DNA from: Flectonema sp. DT1601
Taxonomy: Eukaryota; Euglenozoa; Diplonemea; Diplonemida; Diplonemidae
NCBI GenBank assembly: GCA_964019425.1
Contig: OZ025832.1
Location: 62,001-126,000, forward strand
Reading direction: 5' to 3'
DNA length: 64,000 nt
The position numbers were made by a program, and so were the translations under genes. The notes beneath the pieces were generated by a model. It ran no database searches. It saw only the letters and a program-made list of their open reading frames with translations, and was not told the origin of the DNA. This document shows, piece by piece, positions 18,300 through 28,455 of the stretch (position 1 is the first letter of the stretch; the number at the start of each line of letters is the position of its first letter).

Positions 18300-19610
18300 T
18301 AACTGTTTTTATTTTTGTACGTAAAAATACAAATGTATTGTATCATAAACAAACATAACGATAATTTTTACAACTAGTTCTGAGATACAGTAGGGGAGTT
18401 AAAACAGCAGTAAAACAACAAAAATTCAGGATATTAATACAAAAAAGAAAATAATTTCAAAGTACTCGGACTGAGAATAGAATATTTTTTGTAATTGTTA
18501 GTCAAAGAAGAAGAAGAAAAAGTCTGTTAAAAAATCCGACGATGTTGAAGTAGAGGATTTTTACATTACAATAAAAGCTGTATACACATCTCCTTCAGTG
18601 TTGTTATCATTCAGTTCACGAATTAATCGTGAGGGGAAGTGAAAAACAGTAATAAACTACTTCAGGATATATACAAAAAAAAGAAAAGAAAAATAATTTC
18701 AAAGTACTCGGACTGAGAATAATTGTTAATCAAAGAAGAAGAAGAAGAAGAAGAAGAGAAGAAAGTCTGTTAAAGTATCCCACGATGCAGAAGTAGAGGA
18801 TTTTACATTATAATAAAAGTTGTATACACATTTCCGTATGTCGTCTGTCATTCAGTCTGGACGATAGTTTTGACAACGTAGAAAAAACAGTAATAAACTT
18901 TTTTTATTCCAATACTGATAACAGGCATTATCAAAGCAAAGGAAAGCTATAATGTTATACGAGAGGATCCATCTGGGAAGAAAATACTGCAGGTATTTTG
19001 CACAAAAATAAAAATACAATAAAAAGCACCGTCAACATAAAAAAAAACAGGCATCGTATTTGCCAAGTTTCTTTTTTTTTTGGCGGAGCACCTCTTGCAT
19101 TATGCTACCGAAAACAGTGAAAAAAAAAAAAAAACAGCTGTAAATTAAAATAAAACGACAGTGGACGAACCCGACTAGGGAGTTAATTGTCCGTACTTGT
19201 ACGTAAAATACAAATGTATTGTATCATAAACAACCGGCTGGGGAGGTGGTGAAACTTTGACAATGTAAAAAACAGTAACAACTTTAGGGTATTAAAAACA
19301 AAAATTAATATCAAAGTACTTGACTGAAAAAATATTTGTAGTTGTTGGTCAAAGAAAAGGTTCGTTTTTAAAAAAAAAAAGAAATCATAAAAAAAAAGGG
19401 AAAAAATTATATTCTTTTGTCTTATTGACCAGAAGATAAGTGTTGGGGATTTTAATACTACTCGTGCAGGTCGTTGCACATAAATAAAAACAATTAAAAA
19501 AAAGTACTGTCACCATGAAACAGGAGGCATCATCGTAACATATGCCTGGTTTCTTTGGCTGGTGGAGGTAATTCGATATCTGCATTACTAAAAGATCAAA
19601 GCAGGGGGTA
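18300..19610. repeat. Degenerate tandem array of about 240-base units and a diverged larger duplication
   Basis: Two units of about 240 bases start near 18401 and 18642. Each carries AACAGTAATAAA-like starts, TTTCAAAGTACTCGGACTGA, a GAA tract, AAGTCTGTTAAA, GAAGTAGAGGATTTT and a TGTATACACAT end. A third start is at about 18882. A more diverged copy of the block lies at about 19180-19610: the TGTACGTAAAATACAAATGTATTGTATCATAAAC sequence near 18315-18350 recurs at 19197-19230; TCAAAGTACT...GACTGA recurs at 19311; and the 18998-19120 segment (GCACAAAAATAAAAA ... GGCATC ... TTGCATTA) recurs at 19475-19590. No reading frame is conserved between units. Confidence 0.7.
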
Positions 19611-19747
19611 ACCTGGTTGCAATGAAAAGAGACCAACAGTTTGTATCGATAAAATTCCATATGTGCTGTCGAATATGGGGATTCGGGGGCCACGTACTAC
19701 AGGTTGAGCACCCCATGCCCCAGCTTAAAACTGGCAGGGGGGGGGTT

Positions 19748-19885
19748 ATTTAATTTTTGTAAAATGACAACCATATCACCGTATCATAGCATATAACAAT
19801 CTGTTAAGGACAATAGTGAACAATGGTGATGGCTTGGCTTAGCCTTTTGAAGTAACTATTTAGGTTTCGAGAGTAATCCATATAC
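19748..19885 (+). repeat. Dispersed repeat, family D, copy 1
   Basis: Matches 49921-50055 over about 135 bases in the same orientation. Shared blocks include TTTGTAAAAT, ACAATC(T/C)GTTAAGGA, ATAGTGAAC, GGTGATG, CTTAGCC, and AGTAACTATTTAGGTTTCGA near the right end. A run of nine G lies just upstream at 19737-19745 in this copy only. Confidence 0.7.
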
Positions 19886-20749
19886 CTCCTTACCTCTATT
19901 CTCCGTCAAATATTGAAATTGAATTCACCAGAGATAGTGCAGTTTTTTTTCTTTCTTTCTTTTTTTTTTTTTTATAGCAAAATACCAACTGAATGCTCAG
20001 TTGCTAGTGTCTACAAGGAAGAAAAGAAGAAGATAAAGAAAAGAGGAATAAAAGAGATTTTGTTATACTAATAATTTCAAATATCAACTACATCACAACA
20101 CCCATAAAACGATAACCTGATATCGGCCATTCGAATTATTTTAATTACTAAACAGAAAACCACTAGAAAATCCACACAATCTACTTATTAACAAGAAAAA
20201 AGTTCATAAGAAGATAAACCATTACAAAACATAAAAACAACACTCGGAGGTAAAAAATGCTCACGAAAAAGCTCCTTGAAACTGCAACTAATTTTAAAGT
20301 CAGTTTTGGTATCGACGTCGTTTTAACATGAATTAAGAATAGAGTTTTTTTTATTCTTTTTTTTTTTTTTTTTTTTTTTCTCGAGAAAATAACATCGAAA
20401 GCGAGAAAAGGAAAAAAAAAAAAAGAAAAACGCAACAACAACAACAAAAAAAACTTTTATCACATGGAAAGCTACAACAGAACAAACAACGAAATATTAT
20501 TGGAAAGGGACGCAGTGCCTAAAGCCATATGGTGCTTAACTTAGACATACAGGGTTCCCTAAATCCTTCGGAGTGGGGGAACAAAATCGTTTTTTTTTTT
20601 TTTTTTTTTTTTTCCCCAACTTACAGAGGTGGGCTACTGTTCATTCTGTAAAAACACAACTGTACAGCAATAACAAAAAAAAAAAAAAACGATAATTTGA
20701 GGATACAGAGATGGGATAGGGTCAGAAATACGAAATAGTGAGGGGAAGC
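19886..20749. other. Intergenic, low complexity
   Basis: T runs at about 19941-19975, 20355-20379 and 20590-20613. A short echo of repeat family D (GGTGCTTAACTTAG) is at about 20531-20545. No gene is seen. Confidence 0.5.
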
Positions 20750-20889
20750 AGAAAAAAACCATTCAAATAAGCCTTCATTGTGTTAGGCGTTATTTTTTGT
20801 TGATCGCAGACAGTATCATTGGCGCAGGGAAAATAGATAAAAACGGCTCTTAATCTGAAATTCGTCGGTGCAAAAAAAAAAAAAAAAAA
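20750..20889 (+). repeat. SINE-like repeat, family A, copy with A tail
   Basis: Aligns with 63455-63607: AACCATTCA, TAAGCCTT, ATTGTTGAT, CGCAG, TGGCGCA, GGGAAA, ATAGATAA, then ACGGCTCTTAATCTGAA, and GTCGGTGC followed directly by an A run (20872-20889). This copy lacks the left arm of the 3' hairpin seen in the others. The size (about 120 bases plus tail), the 3' A run and the dispersion fit a SINE. Confidence 0.65.
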
Positions 20890-21095
20890 GACAAGTCACT
20901 CAAAATTTGAAAACTGAGAAAACATGTTAAGGAAATATTGTTGGTACACAAAGCCTTGAAAAAAAAAAAAAAAGGAAAGGAAATATAGAATAAGATAACA
21001 CAAACCATGAAACCCAAATAACACACAGTCTTCCGAAAATGAAGCTAGGCTTTGACAGATAGGAAACTCAGAAACTATGAAAAGTGATTCGGTTG

Positions 21096-21128
<33 letters not shown>

Positions 21129-21149
21129 AATCAAATTCAAATCACCACA
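20890..21149. other. 3' flank of the ABC transporter gene
   Basis: AT-rich, with A runs at 20958-20973 and 21097-21123. It presumably contains the 3' UTR of the minus-strand transporter. Nothing else is seen. Confidence 0.4.
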
Positions 21150-24100
21150 TCATCTTGAAATGTGTTTCTTGAAAACAGTTCCCAAAAGAAACAACGTAGC
21201 AACAGCAACTACTCCACTTAGAACGAATAATAAATCTTTAATGTGAGTGTCATATGACCATGAGTACTCATCAAGGAACAGTTGTCTTATGTCTATACCA
21301 TCAGCCATAAAAGGACCTGCGTGAGTCAGAACATTCGTTACCATACTCCGTAAGAAATACGTAAAAGGGTTAACTATATTAAATTCCTTCAGGTAAACAG
21401 GAATAGATTTCGTTAAAATCAAAAAACCAGAATGTAAATTCCACGCCATACAAATAACAGGAAGTAACACTTGAGCCATCAGCAAGTTCGGAACTAAACT
21501 TGCGATCGCCATTCCAAAAAATTGCATGAAACAAATAAAAACTAAATACTCGGCTGTGAAAAACGCATATGCAGACGCAGGAAATCCTGCCATCCAAAAC
21601 ATAATATTAACCCAAAGCATTGCGATTAACAAGATGATAGGTATTTCTGAAATGAGTTGAGCAAGACCGTACAACAGAGGGCGATACGTTCCTGAAGCTG
21701 TTTCTCTATAGAACGCTGGTCGTGATTCTAAGATAGGCGCCACTGCAGTCATTCCATTAATAAGACCCATATTAGACGTTACGAATATAACCGTAACGTA
21801 GCTGCGTAAATCAGAAGCCCCATGTCCCAACTGAAAGTATGTCGATCCGAATACGGTACTGACCCAAATGGTAAATCCTAATCTGGTTAAGTTATAAGAT
21901 GGTGTTCTCTCGTGTGTTATTAATTGTCTTTTAAAGAGTTCTTTAAATTGCGCCCAGGCAGGTCTTGTTGTAATACTTGTCTTATCTGAAATACTCACTC
22001 CAGGAGATACTATAGGATCGTCCATGTTCAATTCCTCCTCAAGAGGATTTTCTTTCCATTTTGCAACCCAATCATCATCACCATACTTAACTGCGTTCAT
22101 TACGATTTCTGCTGGGTTGCGTTCTACTTCTTCTCTGATGTCTTCACCGAAATATTTCATTACTTTTTCTGCTTTGTGACCGACTGGTCCACTGTAAGCA
22201 ACACAACCATCGTGAAGAAGAAGTAAAGAATCAAACATATAGAATAATTCCTCACTCGGTTGATGTATTGTACAGATTACAGTCTTACCAGAGTTTGCAA
22301 TATTCCGAGCAGATTCCATTACGACGAGAGCACCAGCACTGTCGAGACCTGATGTTGGTTCATCCATGAATAACACAGCGGGGTCAGACACCAATTCAAC
22401 AGCTATGGTGACTCTCTTTTTTGCTTCGAGGGAAATTCCTCCTCCGGTGTGTTCGTTTCCGATAAGAGTATCAGCGAGTGGTCCAAGTCCCAGAAGTTCA
22501 ATAGTCTCATCAGCGATAAGATCAGCACCGCCACTTGTATCTGTACTTCTCAATCTACTTGAGAAGCTGACTGCTTCTCTGATTGTTGATCTTGCGTGAT
22601 GGAGGTCCTCTTGTTCAACGTAACCAGTAACAGACCTGAAGACTTCATCTGATACTTCTATTCCATTCATTAATATCTTTCCTTCAACTGTTCCTTGAGT
22701 CTTCCTTCTCGCAAGAACGTCTAATAAAGTTGTTTTACCAGCACCTGTTGCACCCATCAGAGCGACGATTTTTCCAGGTTTGCAGCAGCCTGATACAGAG
22801 TGTAGAAGTTGTTTTGTTGATTTTCCATTATCAATAGGGACAGTGTATGATACATTTGACCAGTTGAATTCAACAGGTTTTGTGGATGATGATGATGATG
22901 ATGTTCGTGGAATTTTTATTAGTCTTTCATTAACTGATTGGATGTTTTCATCATCGTCTTCGTCGTCTTCGTGTACTTCACTTTGTTGAACTGATGACGT
23001 CGATGATAATTTCTTTTTCGATCTCAAAACATTTCCAACCGGAGAAAAACTAAGCTTGCTAGCAGCAAGCGCAGAAAAACACAACGATAAAATTCCAAAT
23101 CCAATCAAAAACAATGCATAAATCCATATCATACTCGTTGAGTAATCCACGTTCAACTCCTCAGTAATATAAACCCTACCTGGAATAGTTCCATTCGTAC
23201 ACGGAATGATACTAGGAACATTCGGATCACAATAAAAATTACGATCGTTATACTCATTGATCAACAATGCCCGATACATATAATTGTAAGGTGATATTTC
23301 ATAGACCCATTTCCACCAAACAGGAATATTGTTTGAGGAAATTGCAAAACCAGAATTAAATGAAAAAAGAATAATCAGTGTTCCACACAACCCTTGCGCA
23401 GCGTGAATATCAGGTGATAGGTATACAAATAGTCTGATGAAGTTTGACATTGAAAAATTAAATATAAAAAATAATACTATACATGTGATGTAATTCATAA
23501 TTTCAGGATTGAGTCCAGTAGCCCAATAAACTATACTGACAAAGACTGTCGCCTCAGCAAGTGCCAGTGGAAGGTCCCAAATTCCCTTTGCGAATGGCCA
23601 TGAAATCGGATTGAACATCCGACTGTCTTTTTGTTTACTAAAAACAGCTCGTTGTTCTAAAATATCAGGCATCAACGCCATGGTACCAGTTCCCATTGTT
23701 GTGATTCCATTGTAAAGCAAACCTTCTCTATTGTATGCTCCATTCAGATTTAACTTTACTTGAAAAAACAAAATACCAAGAATCGCACCTTGAAACACAT
23801 ATCTACCAAGTCTGGCACCAATGTACTGTCTGGCGTTATTCCTTGTTAGGTGAAATTCTCTCCAAAGTAACCAAGACAGATTATGAAGAAATGAGGTTGG
23901 TAACAAGTCACTCGATGAGTTTATCACCCGTCCATGTTGCCCTCTACGTCCTAATCCAGCCTGAGATTGTTTTTCTAAATCGATAGTCAGTAAGGCTTTC
24001 TCTGATGACTGATTCCATTCATCTGAAAGGTTTTGACCTGATTTTGTTTTAAATGTCGTCAAGAAATCAGGAATATTCTTACTAGGAAGTCTCTCAATAT

Positions 24101-25073
24101 ATCTCGCAGACAAGTATTTGACTGCTTCTGTAGGTTCACCGAAGAACAACTGACGACCATTAGTAAGCAACAAGACCTTATCATACAATGAGAAGAGATC
24201 TGTACCAGCTTGGTAAAGAGAATGAACACATGGTACTTGTGATATGTTGCATATCGCTCGAAGTACTTTTCCGATGTGAAGAGCGGTTGCTGCGTCTAAT
24301 CCTCGTGACCAGCCATCAAGAATAGATAGCTGACCGTGATTAAGGATTGCTTCTCCGATTGAAACTCGTTTCTTCTCTCCTCCAGAGACACCCCTTAGAA
24401 GACTATTTCCAATTAGAGTATCAGCTCTGTGATCAATACCCAGCAGTCTCATCATTGTGTTGATTTCATCTTCAACAACTTGCTTTCTGTTGTCAACCAT
24501 CGGAACAGTCATCTCACATGCGATGCGAAGAGTCTTTTCAACCGTCAGTGGTGGTAAGTGAAGATCTTCTTCTTGCATAACACTACTCTTAAAGATTGAC
24601 TGATCGTGATTGATTCCATTATATGTGAGGTCACCTTCAATCCAAACCTTTCGTTGTTTAATACCTGAGAGAACTCTTAGTAGGGTACTACAACCAGAAG
24701 CAGGAGGTGCTAAGACGAGGATCATTTCACCAAGTCGAGCAGATCCAGAAATGCTGTCTAGTTTTCTGAACTGTTTCGGTCCAGAATCTTTTTTTTTACC
24801 ACTGAGAGATGATCCTATTTTCTGAAATGGTTTTCCCAAAGCACCAAGTACAGACGGTAATCCGTTCTCCGCCATTGGAACCCTCACCGTCAAGTCTCTA
24901 AACACTACTTCAGTTGGTTCTAATAATCTAGCTTTCACTTCCTCTCTCACATTTCTTACATCCTCAGCAGCTTCGCTCTTACTACACCACGCAGAGAACT
25001 CATCTCTTTTAAGGAAGAATTCTGGACGAGATTTCCATTTCTGTTCGATCAATGACAGGTACGCAGGGTCCAT
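21150..25073 (-). CDS. Full-size PDR-type ABC transporter (ABCG subfamily)
   Basis: Intronless, 1307 residues, in the reverse order NBD1-TMD1-NBD2-TMD2 that defines pleiotropic drug resistance transporters of fungi, plants and oomycetes. NBD1 has a Walker A in which Cys replaces Lys (APPASGCST, residues 122-130), as in fungal PDR proteins, a signature VSGGEKKRVS near 230, and a Walker B region where ILDGWSRGLD replaces the canonical MDEPTSGLD. NBD2 has the canonical Walker A GATGAGKTT near 775, the unusual signature ISLEAKKR near 882 and MDEPTSGLD near 905, so one composite ATP site should be degenerate. TMD1 (about 405-690) and TMD2 (about 1045-1300) each hold six predicted membrane helices. 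An acidic and serine-rich linker lies at about 700-740. It should export amphipathic compounds or lipids at the plasma membrane; the substrate is unknown. Confidence 0.95.
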   Translation of the reverse strand: MDPAYLSLIEQKWKSRPEFFLKRDEFSAWCSKSEAAEDVRNVREEVKARLLEPTEVVFRDLTVRVPMAENGLPSVLGALGKPFQKIGSSLSGKKKDSGPKQFRKLDSISGSARLGEMILVLAPPASGCSTLLRVLSGIKQRKVWIEGDLTYNGINHDQSIFKSSVMQEEDLHLPPLTVEKTLRIACEMTVPMVDNRKQVVEDEINTMMRLLGIDHRADTLIGNSLLRGVSGGEKKRVSIGEAILNHGQLSILDGWSRGLDAATALHIGKVLRAICNISQVPCVHSLYQAGTDLFSLYDKVLLLTNGRQLFFGEPTEAVKYLSARYIERLPSKNIPDFLTTFKTKSGQNLSDEWNQSSEKALLTIDLEKQSQAGLGRRGQHGRVINSSSDLLPTSFLHNLSWLLWREFHLTRNNARQYIGARLGRYVFQGAILGILFFQVKLNLNGAYNREGLLYNGITTMGTGTMALMPDILEQRAVFSKQKDSRMFNPISWPFAKGIWDLPLALAEATVFVSIVYWATGLNPEIMNYITCIVLFFIFNFSMSNFIRLFVYLSPDIHAAQGLCGTLIILFSFNSGFAISSNNIPVWWKWVYEISPYNYMYRALLINEYNDRNFYCDPNVPSIIPCTNGTIPGRVYITEELNVDYSTSMIWIYALFLIGFGILSLCFSALAASKLSFSPVGNVLRSKKKLSSTSSVQQSEVHEDDEDDDENIQSVNERLIKIPRTSSSSSSTKPVEFNWSNVSYTVPIDNGKSTKQLLHSVSGCCKPGKIVALMGATGAGKTTLLDVLARRKTQGTVEGKILMNGIEVSDEVFRSVTGYVEQEDLHHARSTIREAVSFSSRLRSTDTSGGADLIADETIELLGLGPLADTLIGNEHTGGGISLEAKKRVTIAVELVSDPAVLFMDEPTSGLDSAGALVVMESARNIANSGKTVICTIHQPSEELFYMFDSLLLLHDGCVAYSGPVGHKAEKVMKYFGEDIREEVERNPAEIVMNAVKYGDDDWVAKWKENPLEEELNMDDPIVSPGVSISDKTSITTRPAWAQFKELFKRQLITHERTPSYNLTRLGFTIWVSTVFGSTYFQLGHGASDLRSYVTVIFVTSNMGLINGMTAVAPILESRPAFYRETASGTYRPLLYGLAQLISEIPIILLIAMLWVNIMFWMAGFPASAYAFFTAEYLVFICFMQFFGMAIASLVPNLLMAQVLLPVICMAWNLHSGFLILTKSIPVYLKEFNIVNPFTYFLRSMVTNVLTHAGPFMADGIDIRQLFLDEYSWSYDTHIKDLLFVLSGVVAVATLFLLGTVFKKHISR

Positions 25074-25238
25074 AATAATATACCTACCCTACCTCTGATC
25101 AGAAATATAAATATAATCAAATTAATTTTGCAGTTTGCAATGTGAAATTAATAATTTCAGATCAGTGAATGATACACTTAACTGAATTAAACAAATTTGT
25201 CGTGAGATTTTTTGGAGAGGAAGTGTTGGGAAAAAGTA

Positions 25239-26663
25239 TTAATTTACCCCAGAACACTTGTAAATAATAAATAAAAACACAACAACAAGAGATGTAAAAA
25301 TCACATCAAAATAAGTCGAGACCGAAAAATATAATTCTGCTTCCACAGGAACTGATGGGAAAATCGTTGCTGTTGATTTTGATTTTAAAATATTTGATCG
25401 TTGAAATGAAGACGACAAGTAACTATCGAAATCATCAACCGATTGAAATCCAACAGACGATTTAATATGAGCAATCGAGGGTGTTAATAAAGGTTTCAAC
25501 ACAGCTACTTGTTGATCGTTTATATCATCGAATAAGATATACATCAGAGATTCAATCATTGCTTTAATCGAAAGCTCTAATTGTTTCGCAATCTCTTCAT
25601 CAGTTTGATTGTTTATTTCGTTGTATCTTTCCAAGTGTGGTTTTGGCTTAGCGTATCTTGTGATACTGACAGACGGTATTTTATGATGTGAAAAGTGACC
25701 GTGTGGTAGCTCCACCTCTGACAATGAATAGCTCTGTCTCTTCACTACAGTTGAAAACTTCGAAGATAGAGAGATTAGTTTTTTAGAAAAATAATTATCT
25801 ATACCACCTCCACCATTTCTATGAATAATTAGATCACTCTGGTTTGGAGTCACAGATATTAAGTCTTCGATACAAAGAGCAAATTTTATTTCATTTTTAG
25901 TCTTACTTCGTTCGTTTATGAGTGACTTTAACCCCGGGTATGACGACCTCCCTCCACCTTCCGTGTGAAAGATTATATTCGCGTTAGGTTCGATTCCGAG
26001 TTCAGAACTTTTTTTAAATAAATTTGAAAATACTCTGCGGATTTCGAGCAAAGCAATGAGTCCTGTACCTCCTCCAAGACCACTTCTATGCCAACTGGGG
26101 AAAGCTGTAATTTTATCAAAAGAATTACTGATTATTATGTCACTGGTTTTACCAGCTTTAATCATAGTACTCCAGGACGGTAAGTATTCAAGTGGAGTGT
26201 TAAGAGTTGAAGTTGGAACCGTAGTAAGTATTAATTTATTTTCCCTAACCAATTTCAAGAATTTATTCTGTTGTTCCATCAACAGGGATACTGAACCAGA
26301 GTTACTTTTGGTTATTATTTTATGTTCGATGTGGTAGAATACTTTTTTAGTGCAATCTGTGAAATCCTTCGCAAGCGGAACAACAAAAATAACATCTGAA
26401 AAAGATTTCTCAAACAACTCATCAACAGCAACCAAATCAGCAGCTTCAGTACAAAACTTATCAACTTCTACGATAACGACTCCTCCCTGATTTGATAAAT
26501 CGTTTGAGTAGATCGCAACATCTCCAGGTGATAGTTTCCTTCGAACTCCTTGTTTTGTCTCTCCCAAGTCATACTTAACCCCCTGGTGTAATACAACACT
26601 TATTTGTGGTGTAGCAATAAGCGACGACGACAACCCCACAAGCAGTAACGTAATAATTCCCAT
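25239..26663 (-). CDS. NCLN: Nicalin, BOS complex subunit
   Basis: Single exon, 474 residues. A signal peptide covers about residues 1-17 and a C-terminal membrane segment about 448-470, a type I ER membrane layout. The luminal domain has the M28-peptidase-like core with SGLGGGTGLIALLEI, NIIFHTEGGGRSSYPG and FALCIEDL. These correspond to the nicalin motifs around VGADSNGSGVVALLEL and LLFFASGGGKFNYQG, and the zinc ligands of true peptidases are not kept. In animals nicalin works with TMEM147 and NOMO in the multipass translocon. It starts 165 bases before the transporter stop-to-start gap closes (25074-25238). The N-terminal half is more diverged than the core. Confidence 0.85.
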   Translation of the reverse strand: MGIITLLLVGLSSSLIATPQISVVLHQGVKYDLGETKQGVRRKLSPGDVAIYSNDLSNQGGVVIVEVDKFCTEAADLVAVDELFEKSFSDVIFVVPLAKDFTDCTKKVFYHIEHKIITKSNSGSVSLLMEQQNKFLKLVRENKLILTTVPTSTLNTPLEYLPSWSTMIKAGKTSDIIISNSFDKITAFPSWHRSGLGGGTGLIALLEIRRVFSNLFKKSSELGIEPNANIIFHTEGGGRSSYPGLKSLINERSKTKNEIKFALCIEDLISVTPNQSDLIIHRNGGGGIDNYFSKKLISLSSKFSTVVKRQSYSLSEVELPHGHFSHHKIPSVSITRYAKPKPHLERYNEINNQTDEEIAKQLELSIKAMIESLMYILFDDINDQQVAVLKPLLTPSIAHIKSSVGFQSVDDFDSYLSSSFQRSNILKSKSTATIFPSVPVEAELYFSVSTYFDVIFTSLVVVFLFIIYKCSGVN

Positions 26664-26943
26664 GTGGAGTTGCTATAAATGGGATAAGAAAATATATCAT
26701 AAACATCCTGTGTGAGAGGAATCGTCATACCAAATGACTTGAACCACGACTAATAACCTTTTTTTGTATTACACAGTAAAAGTTTCTGTCCCATTTCTTC
26801 TAAACAAATCTCCGGAGATTTTCTTTTTTTTTTTTTGTGTCCAAATTTTTCTGTAGGAAGATATGATGAAATACTAACTCTAAAACATTGATACACAAAA
26901 AAAAAAAAAAAAGAAAATGAATAAACAATGTCTACAACAGTTG

Positions 26944-28455
26944 CTATGACGTGTCGGTTGATTGTATCTCTTCTTTTAGTTTTTTAACTTCATAAGTTCC
27001 TTCATCACTGAGACTCCTCTTATGTGATGTTGGTGGCTGAGATGTGATAGGCGTCAGCTTTACAGGATTCTGAACTACTAAATTAGTTATAGACGAATCG
27101 TTTAATAAAATATCCCTCTCAGGTGAAGACGAGATGAGATACTTCACGACTATAGAAAGCGGAGCTGGCCATGCTGAGCGAGGAAGCTCTTCAAGAATAA
27201 CAAAAACAGAAGCAAGTGAATGCGGTAACTGTCCCGATAATACCAACAAACTCATCGCTCTACACAAAAGAGAAGAGCTGTCTTCGACTGAGAATCCTCT
27301 ACTTAGAGGGAGTGCTATGCCGCAGATCAAAGCAGCTAACGTCGCTTTAAGATCATTTCCAACTTCAGGTGAGGCAGCAACAGCTGTTTCTAAAATACAG
27401 AACGCCCAGTCTGCAGAGATAAAGAAGTCAATAACAATTCGAATTGATGGACATAGAGCAATCTGACCCTTACCTGCCATCTCCATAGCATGTGGAAGCC
27501 ACTGTGACAAGTCTGAAGCAAGTAATTCATCGGTTGGTAAGAAATCAACCACAGTACGAAGAGCATGTTTGATCACCAACTGACTGTCGGAACTGCACAA
27601 CATTACTTCAACAAGAAGTTGTTGCAACTGTTCACTTTTAATTGATCCTCTGGTAAATTTTATTTTATTTTTAAATATTTTATCACACTTACCAAAGTTC
27701 TTCCTACTACCACTCCCTGCTATGTCACGATCACAGGAGAGTAGACCGCTTTGCAAGTGAATTGTTAACTCGCTGAGAGATGAAAATACAACTAAAGGGG
27801 TGCTTGCAACCCTCTCGGATGGTTTCAAGCTTAGTTGTCTGGTAATACAAGATAGCCTTCCGGGTATCAAGATTGCTTGAAGTGATATAATGCATGAGAT
27901 CATATGAGTGATTAATATTTCAACGTTAAGAAAATCAAACATATGTTCTACCAAAAACAAAATCATCTCCGCCCCATCAGCTATGGTTGTTTGAAGAATT
28001 TCACAGTCGTTTGAAGTAGTATTGGAATTAGCGATGAGTAAAGTTATGAAAGATGTTATCCAAATTGAGAGTTTAGTTGATTCTTTAAGAGCCAACCACA
28101 TCCATGAGACTCGGTTATGTGTTCCACTATGACACGAAGATATTTGGTATTTATGTGAAATGACAGTAACACTTTTCTTTAAAGCAGTAAACACATTACA
28201 ATTCATCGGATTTTCTAAAAGATGTGCGCACATTCCCCTCCAAGACATAATGACTCCGCAGTGGAAACCAACCTCATTCGATTCACTTATAATCGATGAC
28301 AGCTCATTAAAACTATCTCTGTTTGATTCAGAAATTTTAAATATAATCCATTCAGCTGCTTCTTCTTCTGTTTTATAATTCACGACTGTCATATGTTGGG
28401 GTACATGTCTGGGGAAGAGTATTGTAAAAGGCGTGTGAAGGTACGTTGTGACCAT
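26944..28455 (-). CDS. Large alpha-helical protein of unknown function
   Basis: From the ATG at 28455 the protein has 503 residues; a second in-frame ATG at 28392 is an equally possible start. It consists of leucine-rich amphipathic helices without clear repeats (for example LLVEVMLCSSDSQLVIKHAL), resembling an ARM/HEAT-like solenoid. It ends with a basic, probably disordered tail containing KRSLSDE and KKLKEE, which could be a nuclear signal. I do not recognise a family. A Mediator or Integrator-type scaffold is one possibility but nothing specific supports it. It lies 280 bases upstream of nicalin in the same direction. Confidence 0.6.
   Translation of the reverse strand: MVTTYLHTPFTILFPRHVPQHMTVVNYKTEEEAAEWIIFKISESNRDSFNELSSIISESNEVGFHCGVIMSWRGMCAHLLENPMNCNVFTALKKSVTVISHKYQISSCHSGTHNRVSWMWLALKESTKLSIWITSFITLLIANSNTTSNDCEILQTTIADGAEMILFLVEHMFDFLNVEILITHMISCIISLQAILIPGRLSCITRQLSLKPSERVASTPLVVFSSLSELTIHLQSGLLSCDRDIAGSGSRKNFGKCDKIFKNKIKFTRGSIKSEQLQQLLVEVMLCSSDSQLVIKHALRTVVDFLPTDELLASDLSQWLPHAMEMAGKGQIALCPSIRIVIDFFISADWAFCILETAVAASPEVGNDLKATLAALICGIALPLSRGFSVEDSSSLLCRAMSLLVLSGQLPHSLASVFVILEELPRSAWPAPLSIVVKYLISSSPERDILLNDSSITNLVVQNPVKLTPITSQPPTSHKRSLSDEGTYEVKKLKEEIQSTDTS

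Noticed and set aside
18000-21149. CRISPR-like array
   Set aside because: Units are about 240 bases, diverged and in a eukaryotic intergenic region; there is no short regular repeat with unique spacers.
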